NCBI RefSeq assembly: GCF_001677885.1 | Contig: NZ_LOCQ01000050.1 | Coordinates: 114,276 to 178,275, forward strand | Source: Janthinobacterium psychrotolerans | Lineage (GTDB): Bacteria; Pseudomonadota; Gammaproteobacteria; Burkholderiales; Burkholderiaceae_D | Direction: 5' to 3' | DNA length: 64,000 nt | Part shown: positions 50,217 through 58,419 of the stretch, piece after piece | Layout of the letters: every line of letters begins with the position of its first letter | How positions within the stretch are numbered: the stretch's first letter is position 1 | Made by a program: the position numbers and the translations under genes | The notes under the pieces: model-generated | What the model saw: only the letters and a program-made list of their open reading frames with translations | What the model was told of the DNA's origin: nothing | Databases searched by the model: none

Positions 50217-50246
50217 CGAGCTTGCTAACTTACAAGGCAGTCACGA

Positions 50247-53200
50247 TCAGAATTCGTACTTGACCGTTGCTTGCAGCGCCCATTGGGACTCGCCTTTTTG
50301 TTGACGCACGGTGTAGTCCTCTACCTTGTCACGCACCTGGTAGATATAGCGACCGTTTGCATCGAGGCCGGCAAAGTCAACGAAGTTGCGCGTCTGGCCA
50401 CCGGCGGAGCGGAAAGCCATTTCATTGATACGCCCCCACTTGCGGTTGATCATGTTGCCCACGTTAAAGAAGTCCATGGTGAACACGCCTTTGTTGCCCT
50501 TGAAGAAGCCTGGCACTTCTTGACTGATGCGCATGTCAAAGCTGTTGGTCCATGGCGAGAAGCTGCCATTACGCTTGGTCACGCCGCCAGCGGTATTGCG
50601 CAGGTCACCATTGCCGTTCACAAATGCCCAGAAACGGTCTTCATTGGCATGGCTGGTGGCGGTATCGCCACGGAAGACCACTTCACCGGAACCTGGACGC
50701 GATGGAATGTACATCAGGTCATTGCCGTTGACGCCGTCGCCGTTCAAGTCATTGTTGTAAGTCCAGCTGTATGGCTTGCCCTTGCGGCCTTCATAGAACA
50801 GACCAAAGGTGGTCTTGTAGTTGTCGAAAAAGCGCTGCTGCCAGTTGAAGACAGCATTGAAACGGTCTTTAACCAGATAGCTTGAATTGGCTGCAATGTT
50901 TTCATTCGGGTTGAGAATGGCGCGAGCATTGAAGTTCGAATTCGACACGGACGACGTCAGTGGCGCAACTTCGGTTGCATCGGTATAGGTATAAGCAACC
51001 GACCAGCCAAAACCCTTGCTCATCGGCTGGGTCAACGACAGCGTGACCAGATTACCTGCACCTTTGTCAGTTTTCTTTGCAAGCAACACATTATTGTAGT
51101 TGATGTTCTTCAACGCGCGGTTGCTGGCGTTAGCGCAGCTTGCAGCGGCAGTTGTGCTCAGACCGCCATTGGAAGTCCAGCAAGCGGTGTTATAGGCATT
51201 GGCGGTGTAATACAGCGCACGGCCATCGGTACCGGTACGGGTTGCTGTGCCCAGATTCAAATTCTCGTAGTAAATCGCGTCTTTGTTCTGTGTACGCAGG
51301 TATTCAGCGCCGAATACCAGACCCATCCATGGCAACTCATGCTCGAACGCCAGGTTGCCTTTCCAGATCGACGGTTGACGCAGCTCAGGCGACAGGAAGT
51401 CGACGTTGTTGGCAGGCGTTGCGCCAATATTGGTCGGCTGGTTGTTTGGATCAGGATTGAAGGTACCGCCAACGCTTGGGCACGCTACGGCGAAGCCAGT
51501 ACCGCAACCGATCACTGCCGTGGCAACGCCAGGATTGGAGAATGGGTTGGACAGCCAGACCGAAGCGGCCGCGCCCTGGAACAGGCCGAAACCACCACGC
51601 AATTGCGTTGGGCGGGCGCTCTCGAACTTGTAATTGAAGCCGACACGTGGCTGTACCAAAGTCTGTCCATCGATGGTCTGCGTATTGTCCAGACCAAAAC
51701 CACCGGTCTGCGCGGTACCGCCACGACGAGTGTCAGCAAGGTTGACGACACCTGCGACGGTCGGGGCGGCTGCTGGCACATTGCGCAACGGACGATCGCT
51801 GATGCCCGCCTTATCGACGCGCACGCCGTATTGAATGGTCAGCTGCTTGTTGATGGTCCAGACATCTTGCGCGAAGAAACCATAGTTCTTCATGCTGAAG
51901 TCGGAGATGGCGTTTTGCAGGGAACCGCCAGGCACCGGTACCTGTACCTGATAGCCATTGGGGCGACCTATGCGGAAGTTTTCCAGCACAGCTTGCTGAT
52001 GAATCGCAGAACTTGCAGTACTGCAATTGAACGTGGTCGTGCCATCGGGATTTTTCGGCACAAACGAATACGCTACGTTGTTAATACAGGCAAAGTTATA
52101 GTTGCCATTGATGTTCTGCAGATACGCATTGTAAATGTCGTTCTTGCTGAAATCGCTACCGAATTTCACTTCATGGTCACCCAGAGCCCAGTTAGCGCCC
52201 AGATAGACATCCTTGGTCTTGGTGCGCAGTTCGTTATGCTGGTAGGACTGGTCAGTACCAAAGTTCAGGTAACGGTTGCTGGTCGACACGCCCGCAGGCG
52301 AGCCGGCTGGCAATGCGCCGGAAAACTGCAGCGCCATGGTCGGCAGCGTGGAATTGTTTTTCGGCAAACTTTCATAGTCGCGCGACGATACTTTGAACTC
52401 GGTCGAGAACGTTGGCGTCCAGTCGGCAAACCATTGACCGACCGTCGTTTCGATTGTCTTGTTTTGTTGACGCCAGGCGCTGTTCAAGGCGATGCCACTT
52501 GACGTTACGCCGGTAAACATCGGCTCGGACTGATCGGTTTTCGAATAACGGACCATCGCGCGATGGTTGTCATTGATATTCCAGTCCAGTTTCAGCAAAG
52601 TATCGTCCACCGTCATCTTGGTACCGGCCGGCACCTCGGTCGTGCCGATGTTCAAGCCATACTGACTCTGGGCAATGGCGCGCGCCTGGTCGATCGCCGA
52701 CTGGGTGACACCGACGTTGGTCATGGAACTGCCCAGCGGGCCAAAGCTCGGTGCGGTACGCGTGCTTTCCAGCTTTTCTTTGTTGGCAAAGAAGAACAGT
52801 TTATCCTGGATCAGCGGGCCGCCAACGGAAGCGCCCTTGGTGGTTTCGCGGAATTTTTCTGGCGAGTAATAGGTGTCTTTCGCGTTGTTATAACGATCGC
52901 CTGCCATCTTGTCATTACGGAAAACGTAATAGACGCTGCCCTTGAATTCATTGGTGCCGGACTTGGTCACGGCATTGATATTGGCGCCGGTATAGCCTTT
53001 TTGCGTAACGTCGTAATTGGCGACGTTCACCTGGACCGACTGGATCGCGTCGATCGAGATAGGCTGCTTGGCAGTCGGGCTGCCATTCGATTCCAGGCCG
53101 AAGGTGTCATTCACCGCCACGCCATCGATGGTCATCGAGTTGTAGCGCGAGTTCTGACCAGCTACGGACAATTCGCCGCGCTCTTTGTCGGTCTGCGAAA

Positions 53201-53702
53201 CACGCGGGTCGGCGCGGGCGTAATCTTGCAGATTGCGCTGGATCGATGCCTGCATCGCCAGTTCATTCGCGCCGATATTGGTGCCGGCACCCATATTGCT
53301 GCGATTAAAAATTTGCGCGCGCGCGCCTGTGCCGGTCACGTTCACGGTCTGCATCTGCGCGCCCAGGGTGGCGTCCACACTGGCCGTTTCCGCCAGTTGC
53401 ACGTACACGCCTTCGCGCTTTTCAATCTGGCCGTCCTTGGTGACGGTGATGGTGTAAGGACCGCCGGCGCGCAGGCCGCGAGCGACGTAGCGCCCTTCCG
53501 CATCGGTCGTCACATTGCTGACGGAACCCGATTCGGTGTGCACGATGGTGACGGTAGCGCCGGCCGCAGGCTGGCCGTTGCTGGAGGAAATGCGTCCGCC
53601 GATGGAGGAAGTCGTATTCTGTGCGAACGATGGTGCGGCCGCCAGTGCGATAGACAGGCTTAGCGCGATTTGCGTCAGCCGAAGTCGTTTGTGATTGATC
53701 AT
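50247..53702 (-). CDS. Oar-like TonB-dependent outer-membrane receptor
   Basis: The protein is 1151 residues. A signal peptide (cleavage after SFA, about 27) is followed by a carboxypeptidase-regulatory-like beta domain (SSIGGRISSSNGQPAAGATV, about 32-115), a plug (NRSNMGAGTNIGANEL...IDAIQSVQVN) and a large barrel ending in VKYEF. This build matches Oar/OmpA-related receptors, which take up large or unusual substrates. Base use is less GC-rich than in neighbouring genes. It lies between the exported nuclease group and adenosine deaminase and has a copy of the nucleoside module upstream, so nucleic-acid fragments or nucleosides are a plausible substrate. That link is inference. Confidence 0.9.
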   Translation of the reverse strand: MINHKRLRLTQIALSLSIALAAAPSFAQNTTSSIGGRISSSNGQPAAGATVTIVHTESGSVSNVTTDAEGRYVARGLRAGGPYTITVTKDGQIEKREGVYVQLAETASVDATLGAQMQTVNVTGTGARAQIFNRSNMGAGTNIGANELAMQASIQRNLQDYARADPRVSQTDKERGELSVAGQNSRYNSMTIDGVAVNDTFGLESNGSPTAKQPISIDAIQSVQVNVANYDVTQKGYTGANINAVTKSGTNEFKGSVYYVFRNDKMAGDRYNNAKDTYYSPEKFRETTKGASVGGPLIQDKLFFFANKEKLESTRTAPSFGPLGSSMTNVGVTQSAIDQARAIAQSQYGLNIGTTEVPAGTKMTVDDTLLKLDWNINDNHRAMVRYSKTDQSEPMFTGVTSSGIALNSAWRQQNKTIETTVGQWFADWTPTFSTEFKVSSRDYESLPKNNSTLPTMALQFSGALPAGSPAGVSTSNRYLNFGTDQSYQHNELRTKTKDVYLGANWALGDHEVKFGSDFSKNDIYNAYLQNINGNYNFACINNVAYSFVPKNPDGTTTFNCSTASSAIHQQAVLENFRIGRPNGYQVQVPVPGGSLQNAISDFSMKNYGFFAQDVWTINKQLTIQYGVRVDKAGISDRPLRNVPAAAPTVAGVVNLADTRRGGTAQTGGFGLDNTQTIDGQTLVQPRVGFNYKFESARPTQLRGGFGLFQGAAASVWLSNPFSNPGVATAVIGCGTGFAVACPSVGGTFNPDPNNQPTNIGATPANNVDFLSPELRQPSIWKGNLAFEHELPWMGLVFGAEYLRTQNKDAIYYENLNLGTATRTGTDGRALYYTANAYNTACWTSNGGLSTTAAASCANASNRALKNINYNNVLLAKKTDKGAGNLVTLSLTQPMSKGFGWSVAYTYTDATEVAPLTSSVSNSNFNARAILNPNENIAANSSYLVKDRFNAVFNWQQRFFDNYKTTFGLFYEGRKGKPYSWTYNNDLNGDGVNGNDLMYIPSRPGSGEVVFRGDTATSHANEDRFWAFVNGNGDLRNTAGGVTKRNGSFSPWTNSFDMRISQEVPGFFKGNKGVFTMDFFNVGNMINRKWGRINEMAFRSAGGQTRNFVDFAGLDANGRYIYQVRDKVEDYTVRQQKGESQWALQATVKYEF

Positions 53703-54155
53703 CTTGTAACCCCAAAAAAGACTATTATTTTTGAAATACTGGATAGGCCTGCGCTCGGCAACACCACCACACTATTTCCTCTTTACTATGCTGCAACTGT
53801 TACGCCGGCCAGCTTGGCTGCGGGTCTTGACGGGACCACGCAACCGCGTTTTTTTCACTGTCACAACCCTCTGGATTCAAGCAAAAACGGACAGTGGCGA
53901 GCCACTCTTCCCAATGACGCGGGGCGCTAGCTCCCGTGACATTCACTCAACAGCCTGGCCAGCGCCACAAGCCAAGGCGAGAGTGTAATTGTTAAATATT
54001 TCAAGACTGTGACACGGCCATGACATGTGGCGATTTCAGACATCCAAGGCCAGGCCCTGTCGTTTCACTCTGCATGTCACATTGATCTACTGCGAAAACC
54101 GCGCTTCTTGCCGCTAGGAATACACAAATTGTGACTTTTTACCATCACCATCATG
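53703..54155 (-). other. long untranslated leader region of the Oar-like receptor gene
   Basis: About 450 bp lie between the receptor ATG and module copy C, with no convincing gene on either strand. Frames that cross this stretch start without ribosome-binding sites and give low-complexity products. If copy C is the promoter, the mRNA has an unusually long leader. I saw no recognisable riboswitch. Confidence 0.45.
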
Positions 54156-54228
54156 GCACTATGCATCATCAAAAAATGAATGACAAATATGATTTTTTTC
54201 TGATATTTATACTTAAAAAGTCTAAATT
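54156..54228 (-). promoter_or_regulatory. nucleoside module, copy C (upstream of Oar-like receptor)
   Basis: Read on the minus strand: AATTTAGA-N9-TATAAATA (one arm diverged), 13 bp, ATATTTGTCATTC with -35 TTGTCA (54181-54186), a 17-bp spacer and -10 CATAGT (54158-54163). Elements and spacing match copies A and B, with single-base differences and a spacer one base shorter. It is AT-rich and stands clear of any gene. Confidence 0.62.
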
Positions 54229-54425
54229 ACAGCTGTGTTACAAGAAAAAAAATTGTCTGACTGCGCGGCATAAGCTTATGGCGCGAAATTATAAGTGAGC
54301 AGATTGTGCTTGAAATTGTTTCACATAAGAAAACAGAAAAAGAGGGGGATCTGTCCAATATTGTGTCGCTTGGCCGCCACAAAATTAGCAGAAAAACAGT
54401 GGAGAAATTTGGCGGGGATTGAACA

Positions 54426-54448
54426 GGCGACCGGAGAACCCGGCCGCC
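54426..54448 (-). terminator. hairpin after the adenosine deaminase gene
   Basis: GGCGACCGG and CCGGCCGCC pair with one mismatch around a 5-base loop, 32 bp behind the stop at 54480. No T-run follows directly, so it is a weak terminator candidate. Confidence 0.4.
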
Positions 54449-54479
54449 CTGACAGCATCAGTTTCGACGCGAAAGCAAC

Positions 54480-55976
54480 TTACGGTTTGACGGCCTTGCT
54501 GGCGGCGTCTGCTGCGGCGATCTGCGCTTCAAATGTGGCAAAACGCGCGGCGAGCGATTTCAACAAGCGTTGTTTATCCGCCTCAGCCAGGAAGGAATAG
54601 CGCAGGCTGTTATACGACAGCTTCTTGATTTCCGCGTAGTCGGTCTTGTACTGGCTGGCAAACAGCACGTACTCGTTCGACAGGGTATTGCGCGACACGC
54701 CCGCATCGTCGGTGGAAATGACAAACGGCACGCCGTACTTTCGGTACAGGGTCACCGGGTGCGCCTGGCCCTTGATGCCGAGGATATAGTCATTGCTGGT
54801 CAGGTTCACTTCCACCGGGATATCGCGGGTACGCATCTTTTGCATGGTGGCCAGCGCATTGTTCTCGTACGCGATATCCATGCCGTGGCCAATGCGGTTG
54901 GCGCCGGCCACATCGACCGCTTCGGCGATATGGAAAGCCATGCCTTCGGGCGGCACCATGCCCAGCGCCAGCTCGCCGGCATGCAGGGCGATCTTTACGT
55001 TGGGATATTTGGCTTTCAGGAACTTGAACATTTCCATATGCAGGCTGTAGTCTCGCATGGACACATTCAGGCTTTCCTGGCCGACGATATTGACGCCGAC
55101 CACCAGCGGGTTCAGGCTGGCCGCCTTGAAACCGGCCACCATCGACGAGAACACCTGCGACGGCGACAGGAAGCGCAGCACATAGGCCTGGTAGCGCATG
55201 GTGAAGCTGGCGTCGTCGATGCCGGCGCTGCTGGTGTTCACATTGTCGTTATAAGCGGTAATGCTTTTCTGGAAGGCGGCATCCTGCTCCAGCTGCTGCG
55301 TCCAGCTGGCCAGTACGGCTTGCAGCGCGTCGGGCCGCATGCCGGGGGTGAGCACTTGCTGGTCGAACTGCGGGTTCGATACGAACGGCGACAATTCAAA
55401 GATGGTTTCGATATAGCTCAGGTTTTCGGCAATCGCGCGCTGCTTGAGCGTTCGCAAGCCTTCACCGGTATTGCTCGATGCGACCGGGCCAAAATAACCG
55501 AAGGTGTCGAAGAAGGTACGGTCGGGCGGCGTCTGCTGGCCGCTGTGATTATAAAAATCCTTGGTCGACCAGCGCTGCAGCAGTTCGGCATACAGGCCGG
55601 CATCGGCAAACACTTCGGTCGAGGACAGGCAGCCGCGCTGGCCGGCCGGCTTGGCACGCTCGGCTGCGACCACTTCTTTGCGGCTTTCGATGCGGTAGGT
55701 GGTTTTGTAGACGCAATAGTTTTCCTTGTCCACCCATTCCAGGAATTGCTCGGCGTAAATGGCGCCCGAGTAATGGTGGTGCAGGTCGCCGCCCTTGGGC
55801 ATCATGGAAAAGAACAGGCTCAATTCGGCTGTCCTGGGCGCGCTGCCGGACACCAGCGCGGCGAAATGGCGCGCGGTAGCCGCTTCGTTGGCAGCCGGGC
55901 TGGCGGCATGGGTGGCCGCCGACGCGGACATGGCCAGCGCCATGCTCAAGGCCAGGCACGTGATTTTCTTTTGCAT
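54480..55976 (-). CDS. exported adenosine deaminase-family protein
   Basis: The protein is 498 residues, longer than cytoplasmic Add (about 330-340). It has a signal peptide (cleavage near AAA/THA, about 20-24). The deaminase zinc and catalytic residues are present: DLHHHYSG (64-71), HAGE (Glu), RIGHG (His) and STDDAGVSR (two Asp). The size and export resemble the ADGF-like extracellular deaminases. It would turn adenosine to inosine outside the cytoplasm before import. It lies 39 bp behind guaD in the same direction. Confidence 0.88.
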   Translation of the reverse strand: MQKKITCLALSMALAMSASAATHAASPAANEAATARHFAALVSGSAPRTAELSLFFSMMPKGGDLHHHYSGAIYAEQFLEWVDKENYCVYKTTYRIESRKEVVAAERAKPAGQRGCLSSTEVFADAGLYAELLQRWSTKDFYNHSGQQTPPDRTFFDTFGYFGPVASSNTGEGLRTLKQRAIAENLSYIETIFELSPFVSNPQFDQQVLTPGMRPDALQAVLASWTQQLEQDAAFQKSITAYNDNVNTSSAGIDDASFTMRYQAYVLRFLSPSQVFSSMVAGFKAASLNPLVVGVNIVGQESLNVSMRDYSLHMEMFKFLKAKYPNVKIALHAGELALGMVPPEGMAFHIAEAVDVAGANRIGHGMDIAYENNALATMQKMRTRDIPVEVNLTSNDYILGIKGQAHPVTLYRKYGVPFVISTDDAGVSRNTLSNEYVLFASQYKTDYAEIKKLSYNSLRYSFLAEADKQRLLKSLAARFATFEAQIAAADAASKAVKP

Positions 55977-56015
55977 CAGGAATCCCGATCAGGGTGGTAG
56001 GGTTGAAAAGTAAGG

Positions 56016-57332
56016 TCAGCCCTGCCCGCGCGCATGCACGCGCACCCCACCCGAATACGTGGCGGCCACGGCGCGGTCGTCGCCGAGCAGTGCCAGGGCA
56101 AACAGCAGTTCTTCCAGGCTCTGGCAGGCGGCCGTGCGGCGCTCGAGCAGCGGCGTGGATTGCTTGTCGAGCACGATGAAGTCCGCTTCCGCGCCGGGTA
56201 CGAAATTGCCAACGGTACCCTCGAGCTGCATGGCGCGCGCGGCGCCCAGGGTAGCCAGGTAGAACATGCGCAAGGCGGGCAGGTAGCTGCCTTTCAAGCG
56301 TGCTACTTTATAGGCTTCGTTCATGGTTTGCAACATTGAGAACGAGGTGCCGCCGCCCACATCGGTCGCCAGCGACAGCGGCACGCGCGCCGCATCGGCT
56401 TTTTCAAAATCGAACAAGCCGCTGCCAAGAAACAGGTTCGAGGTCGGGCAGATGGCCGCCGCCGATTGCGTTTCGGCCATGCGCGCGCGGTCGCGTTCGT
56501 CGAGCCAGATGCAGTGGCCGAACATGGCGCGCGGGCGCATCATGCCGTAGTGGTCGTACACGTCGAGGTAGCTGCGCGCCTGCGGATGCAGTTCGCGCAC
56601 CCAGCGGCACTCATCCTCGTTTTCCGACACGTGGGTCTGCAGGAAGGTGTCCGGGTAGGCGCGCGCCAGCTCGCCCGCCAGGTGCATCTGTTCGTTGCTG
56701 GAGGTGGGCACGAAACGCGGCGTGATCGCGTACAGCGAGCGGCCGCGCTTGTGCCAGCGCCGTATCAGCTCTTCGCTTTCGCGCGCGCCAGACTCGGCCG
56801 TGTCGCGCAGGAATTCGGGACAATTGCGGTCCATCATCACCTTGCCCGCGACCATGCGCAAGCCGCGCGCTTCGCTGGCGCCAAAGAAAGCGTCGACCGA
56901 TTGCGGATGGACGCTGCCATACACCATGGCGGTGGTGGTGCCGCAGCGCAGCAGTTCGTCGAGGAAAAACTCGGCCACATTGCGCGCATGGACCGGGTCT
57001 TCAAACGCGCGTTCGGTCGGGAAAGTATAGGTTTCCAGCCACGGCAGCAGACCCGGCGCTGGCGAAGCGATCATTTCCGTCTGCGGAAAGTGCAAATGCG
57101 TGTCGATAAAGCCCGGCACGATCAGCTTGCCACGGTAGTCGATGATCTCGGTGCCGGCCGGCAAGGTGGGTAACAAGCGGTCGTGTTCGCCGGCCGCCAT
57201 CACCTTGCCGTCGGCCACGATCAGCAAGCCATCAAGATGAAAAGCATGGGCGTCGTCGCTGAAGGCGGGATCGGCGTGGAAGTGCAGCAAGCTGGCACGG
57301 TAGGCTTGCAAGGAAACTGGAACGGTGGACAT
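56016..57332 (-). CDS. guaD: guanine deaminase
   Basis: The protein is 438 residues, amidohydrolase superfamily. It shows DTHLHFPQTEM (His 79, His 81), the long PRFVPTSSNEQM and THVSENEDE stretches with further metal ligands, and ATDVGGGTSFSML (Asp). It converts guanine to xanthine, which xanthine dehydrogenase encoded just upstream oxidises to urate. There is no signal peptide. It is 9 bp behind xdhC. Confidence 0.93.
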   Translation of the reverse strand: MSTVPVSLQAYRASLLHFHADPAFSDDAHAFHLDGLLIVADGKVMAAGEHDRLLPTLPAGTEIIDYRGKLIVPGFIDTHLHFPQTEMIASPAPGLLPWLETYTFPTERAFEDPVHARNVAEFFLDELLRCGTTTAMVYGSVHPQSVDAFFGASEARGLRMVAGKVMMDRNCPEFLRDTAESGARESEELIRRWHKRGRSLYAITPRFVPTSSNEQMHLAGELARAYPDTFLQTHVSENEDECRWVRELHPQARSYLDVYDHYGMMRPRAMFGHCIWLDERDRARMAETQSAAAICPTSNLFLGSGLFDFEKADAARVPLSLATDVGGGTSFSMLQTMNEAYKVARLKGSYLPALRMFYLATLGAARAMQLEGTVGNFVPGAEADFIVLDKQSTPLLERRTAACQSLEELLFALALLGDDRAVAATYSGGVRVHARGQG

Positions 57333-57341
57333 GACGACCTT

Positions 57342-58409
57342 CTATGACGGGTAAAACGCGGCGCGCGGTGCGCGGCGCGGTGGCGTGCTGGCAGCAACCA
57401 GCCGCAGCGGCGTGGCCTGGGCCGCTTGCGCCGCCTGCTCCCACACCATTAATAATTGACAGGCCACCGAGGCGGCGATCACGGCCGGCGCCTTGTTGGC
57501 GATGCCGGGCATGCCGATCGGACAAACCATGGCGGCGATGCGCTCGCCTGGCACGCCCTTGGCCTGCAGCCGGTGTTCGAACTGCTTGCGTTTCGTGTGC
57601 GAACCGATCAGGCCGAACCAGAGCGCATCCTTGCGTTCCATGATCGCTACCGCCAGGCGCTGGTCGAGTGCATGGCTGTGCGTCATGACGAGGAAGCTGC
57701 CGCCGGCTGGCGCCAGGGCGACCATTTCCTCTGGCATATCGGTGGCGGCGACGCGCACATTATCCGGTATTTGCGCAGGGAACATGTCCTCGCGCTCATC
57801 GACCCAGGTCACGTTGCAGGGCAAATCGGCCAGCGCACGCACGATGGCGGCGCCCACATGGCCGGCGCCAAACAAGGTCAGGTGCGCGCGCGGCGCCAGG
57901 CAAGGGTCGACCAGCCAGCGCCGGCCATGATCATCTTGCGCCACATGGGTGCCGCGCTCGCGCGAAAAAGTGGCGGGCGCCCGGCCCGGCTGGCCAGCCA
58001 GCTTCAGGCCATCCACATCGAACAACATGGTGGCAGGTTCACCGTCGAGCGCGCTGACGCGCCAGCTGTCCTGCTGGCGGCGTTCACGCAAGACTTGCAG
58101 CTGGCCATGCACACTGGCGTCGACCGGCTCGAACGCCAGGTGCACCACGCCGCCACAGCACTGGCCCAGGCTGGGACCGAGCGCAAAGCGTTGCAACTGC
58201 GGTCGGGTTTCCTTGACTGCCAGCATGCTCTTGGCGATCTCGACGGCGCGCAATTCCAGGTGGCCGCCGCCGATGGTATCGAGCTGACACGCATTGGTGA
58301 CGCGCATCCTGGCGCCCGCTTCGCGCGGACCCGAGCCTTCGACCAGGGCGACCGTCACCAGCACCGAAGGCACGGTGTCGTCAGGCAATGCTGTCAGCCA
58401 GCCGTTCAT
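57342..58409 (-). CDS. xdhC: XdhC, xanthine dehydrogenase accessory protein
   Basis: The protein is 355 residues. VALVEGSGPREAGARM at the N-terminus and GGGHLELRAVEIA are typical XdhC/CoxI features. A Rossmann motif, LFGAGHVGAAIVRAL, lies at about residues 178-192. XdhC binds the molybdenum cofactor, helps sulfurate it and inserts it into XdhB. It lies 10 bp behind xdhB. Confidence 0.93.
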   Translation of the reverse strand: MNGWLTALPDDTVPSVLVTVALVEGSGPREAGARMRVTNACQLDTIGGGHLELRAVEIAKSMLAVKETRPQLQRFALGPSLGQCCGGVVHLAFEPVDASVHGQLQVLRERRQQDSWRVSALDGEPATMLFDVDGLKLAGQPGRAPATFSRERGTHVAQDDHGRRWLVDPCLAPRAHLTLFGAGHVGAAIVRALADLPCNVTWVDEREDMFPAQIPDNVRVAATDMPEEMVALAPAGGSFLVMTHSHALDQRLAVAIMERKDALWFGLIGSHTKRKQFEHRLQAKGVPGERIAAMVCPIGMPGIANKAPAVIAASVACQLLMVWEQAAQAAQATPLRLVAASTPPRRAPRAAFYPS

Positions 58410-58419
58410 CTGCTGCTCC

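Noticed and set aside
54405..54450. A segment on the minus strand resembling the 3' half of a tRNA (TTCAATCCCCGCCA)
   Set aside because: The T-stem does not pair and no matching acceptor 5' half or anticodon arm is found, so it is chance or an old remnant at most.
54295..54600. A 101-codon frame in the gap before the adenosine deaminase end
   Set aside because: It lacks a ribosome-binding site, runs into the antisense of the deaminase gene and has no recognisable features.
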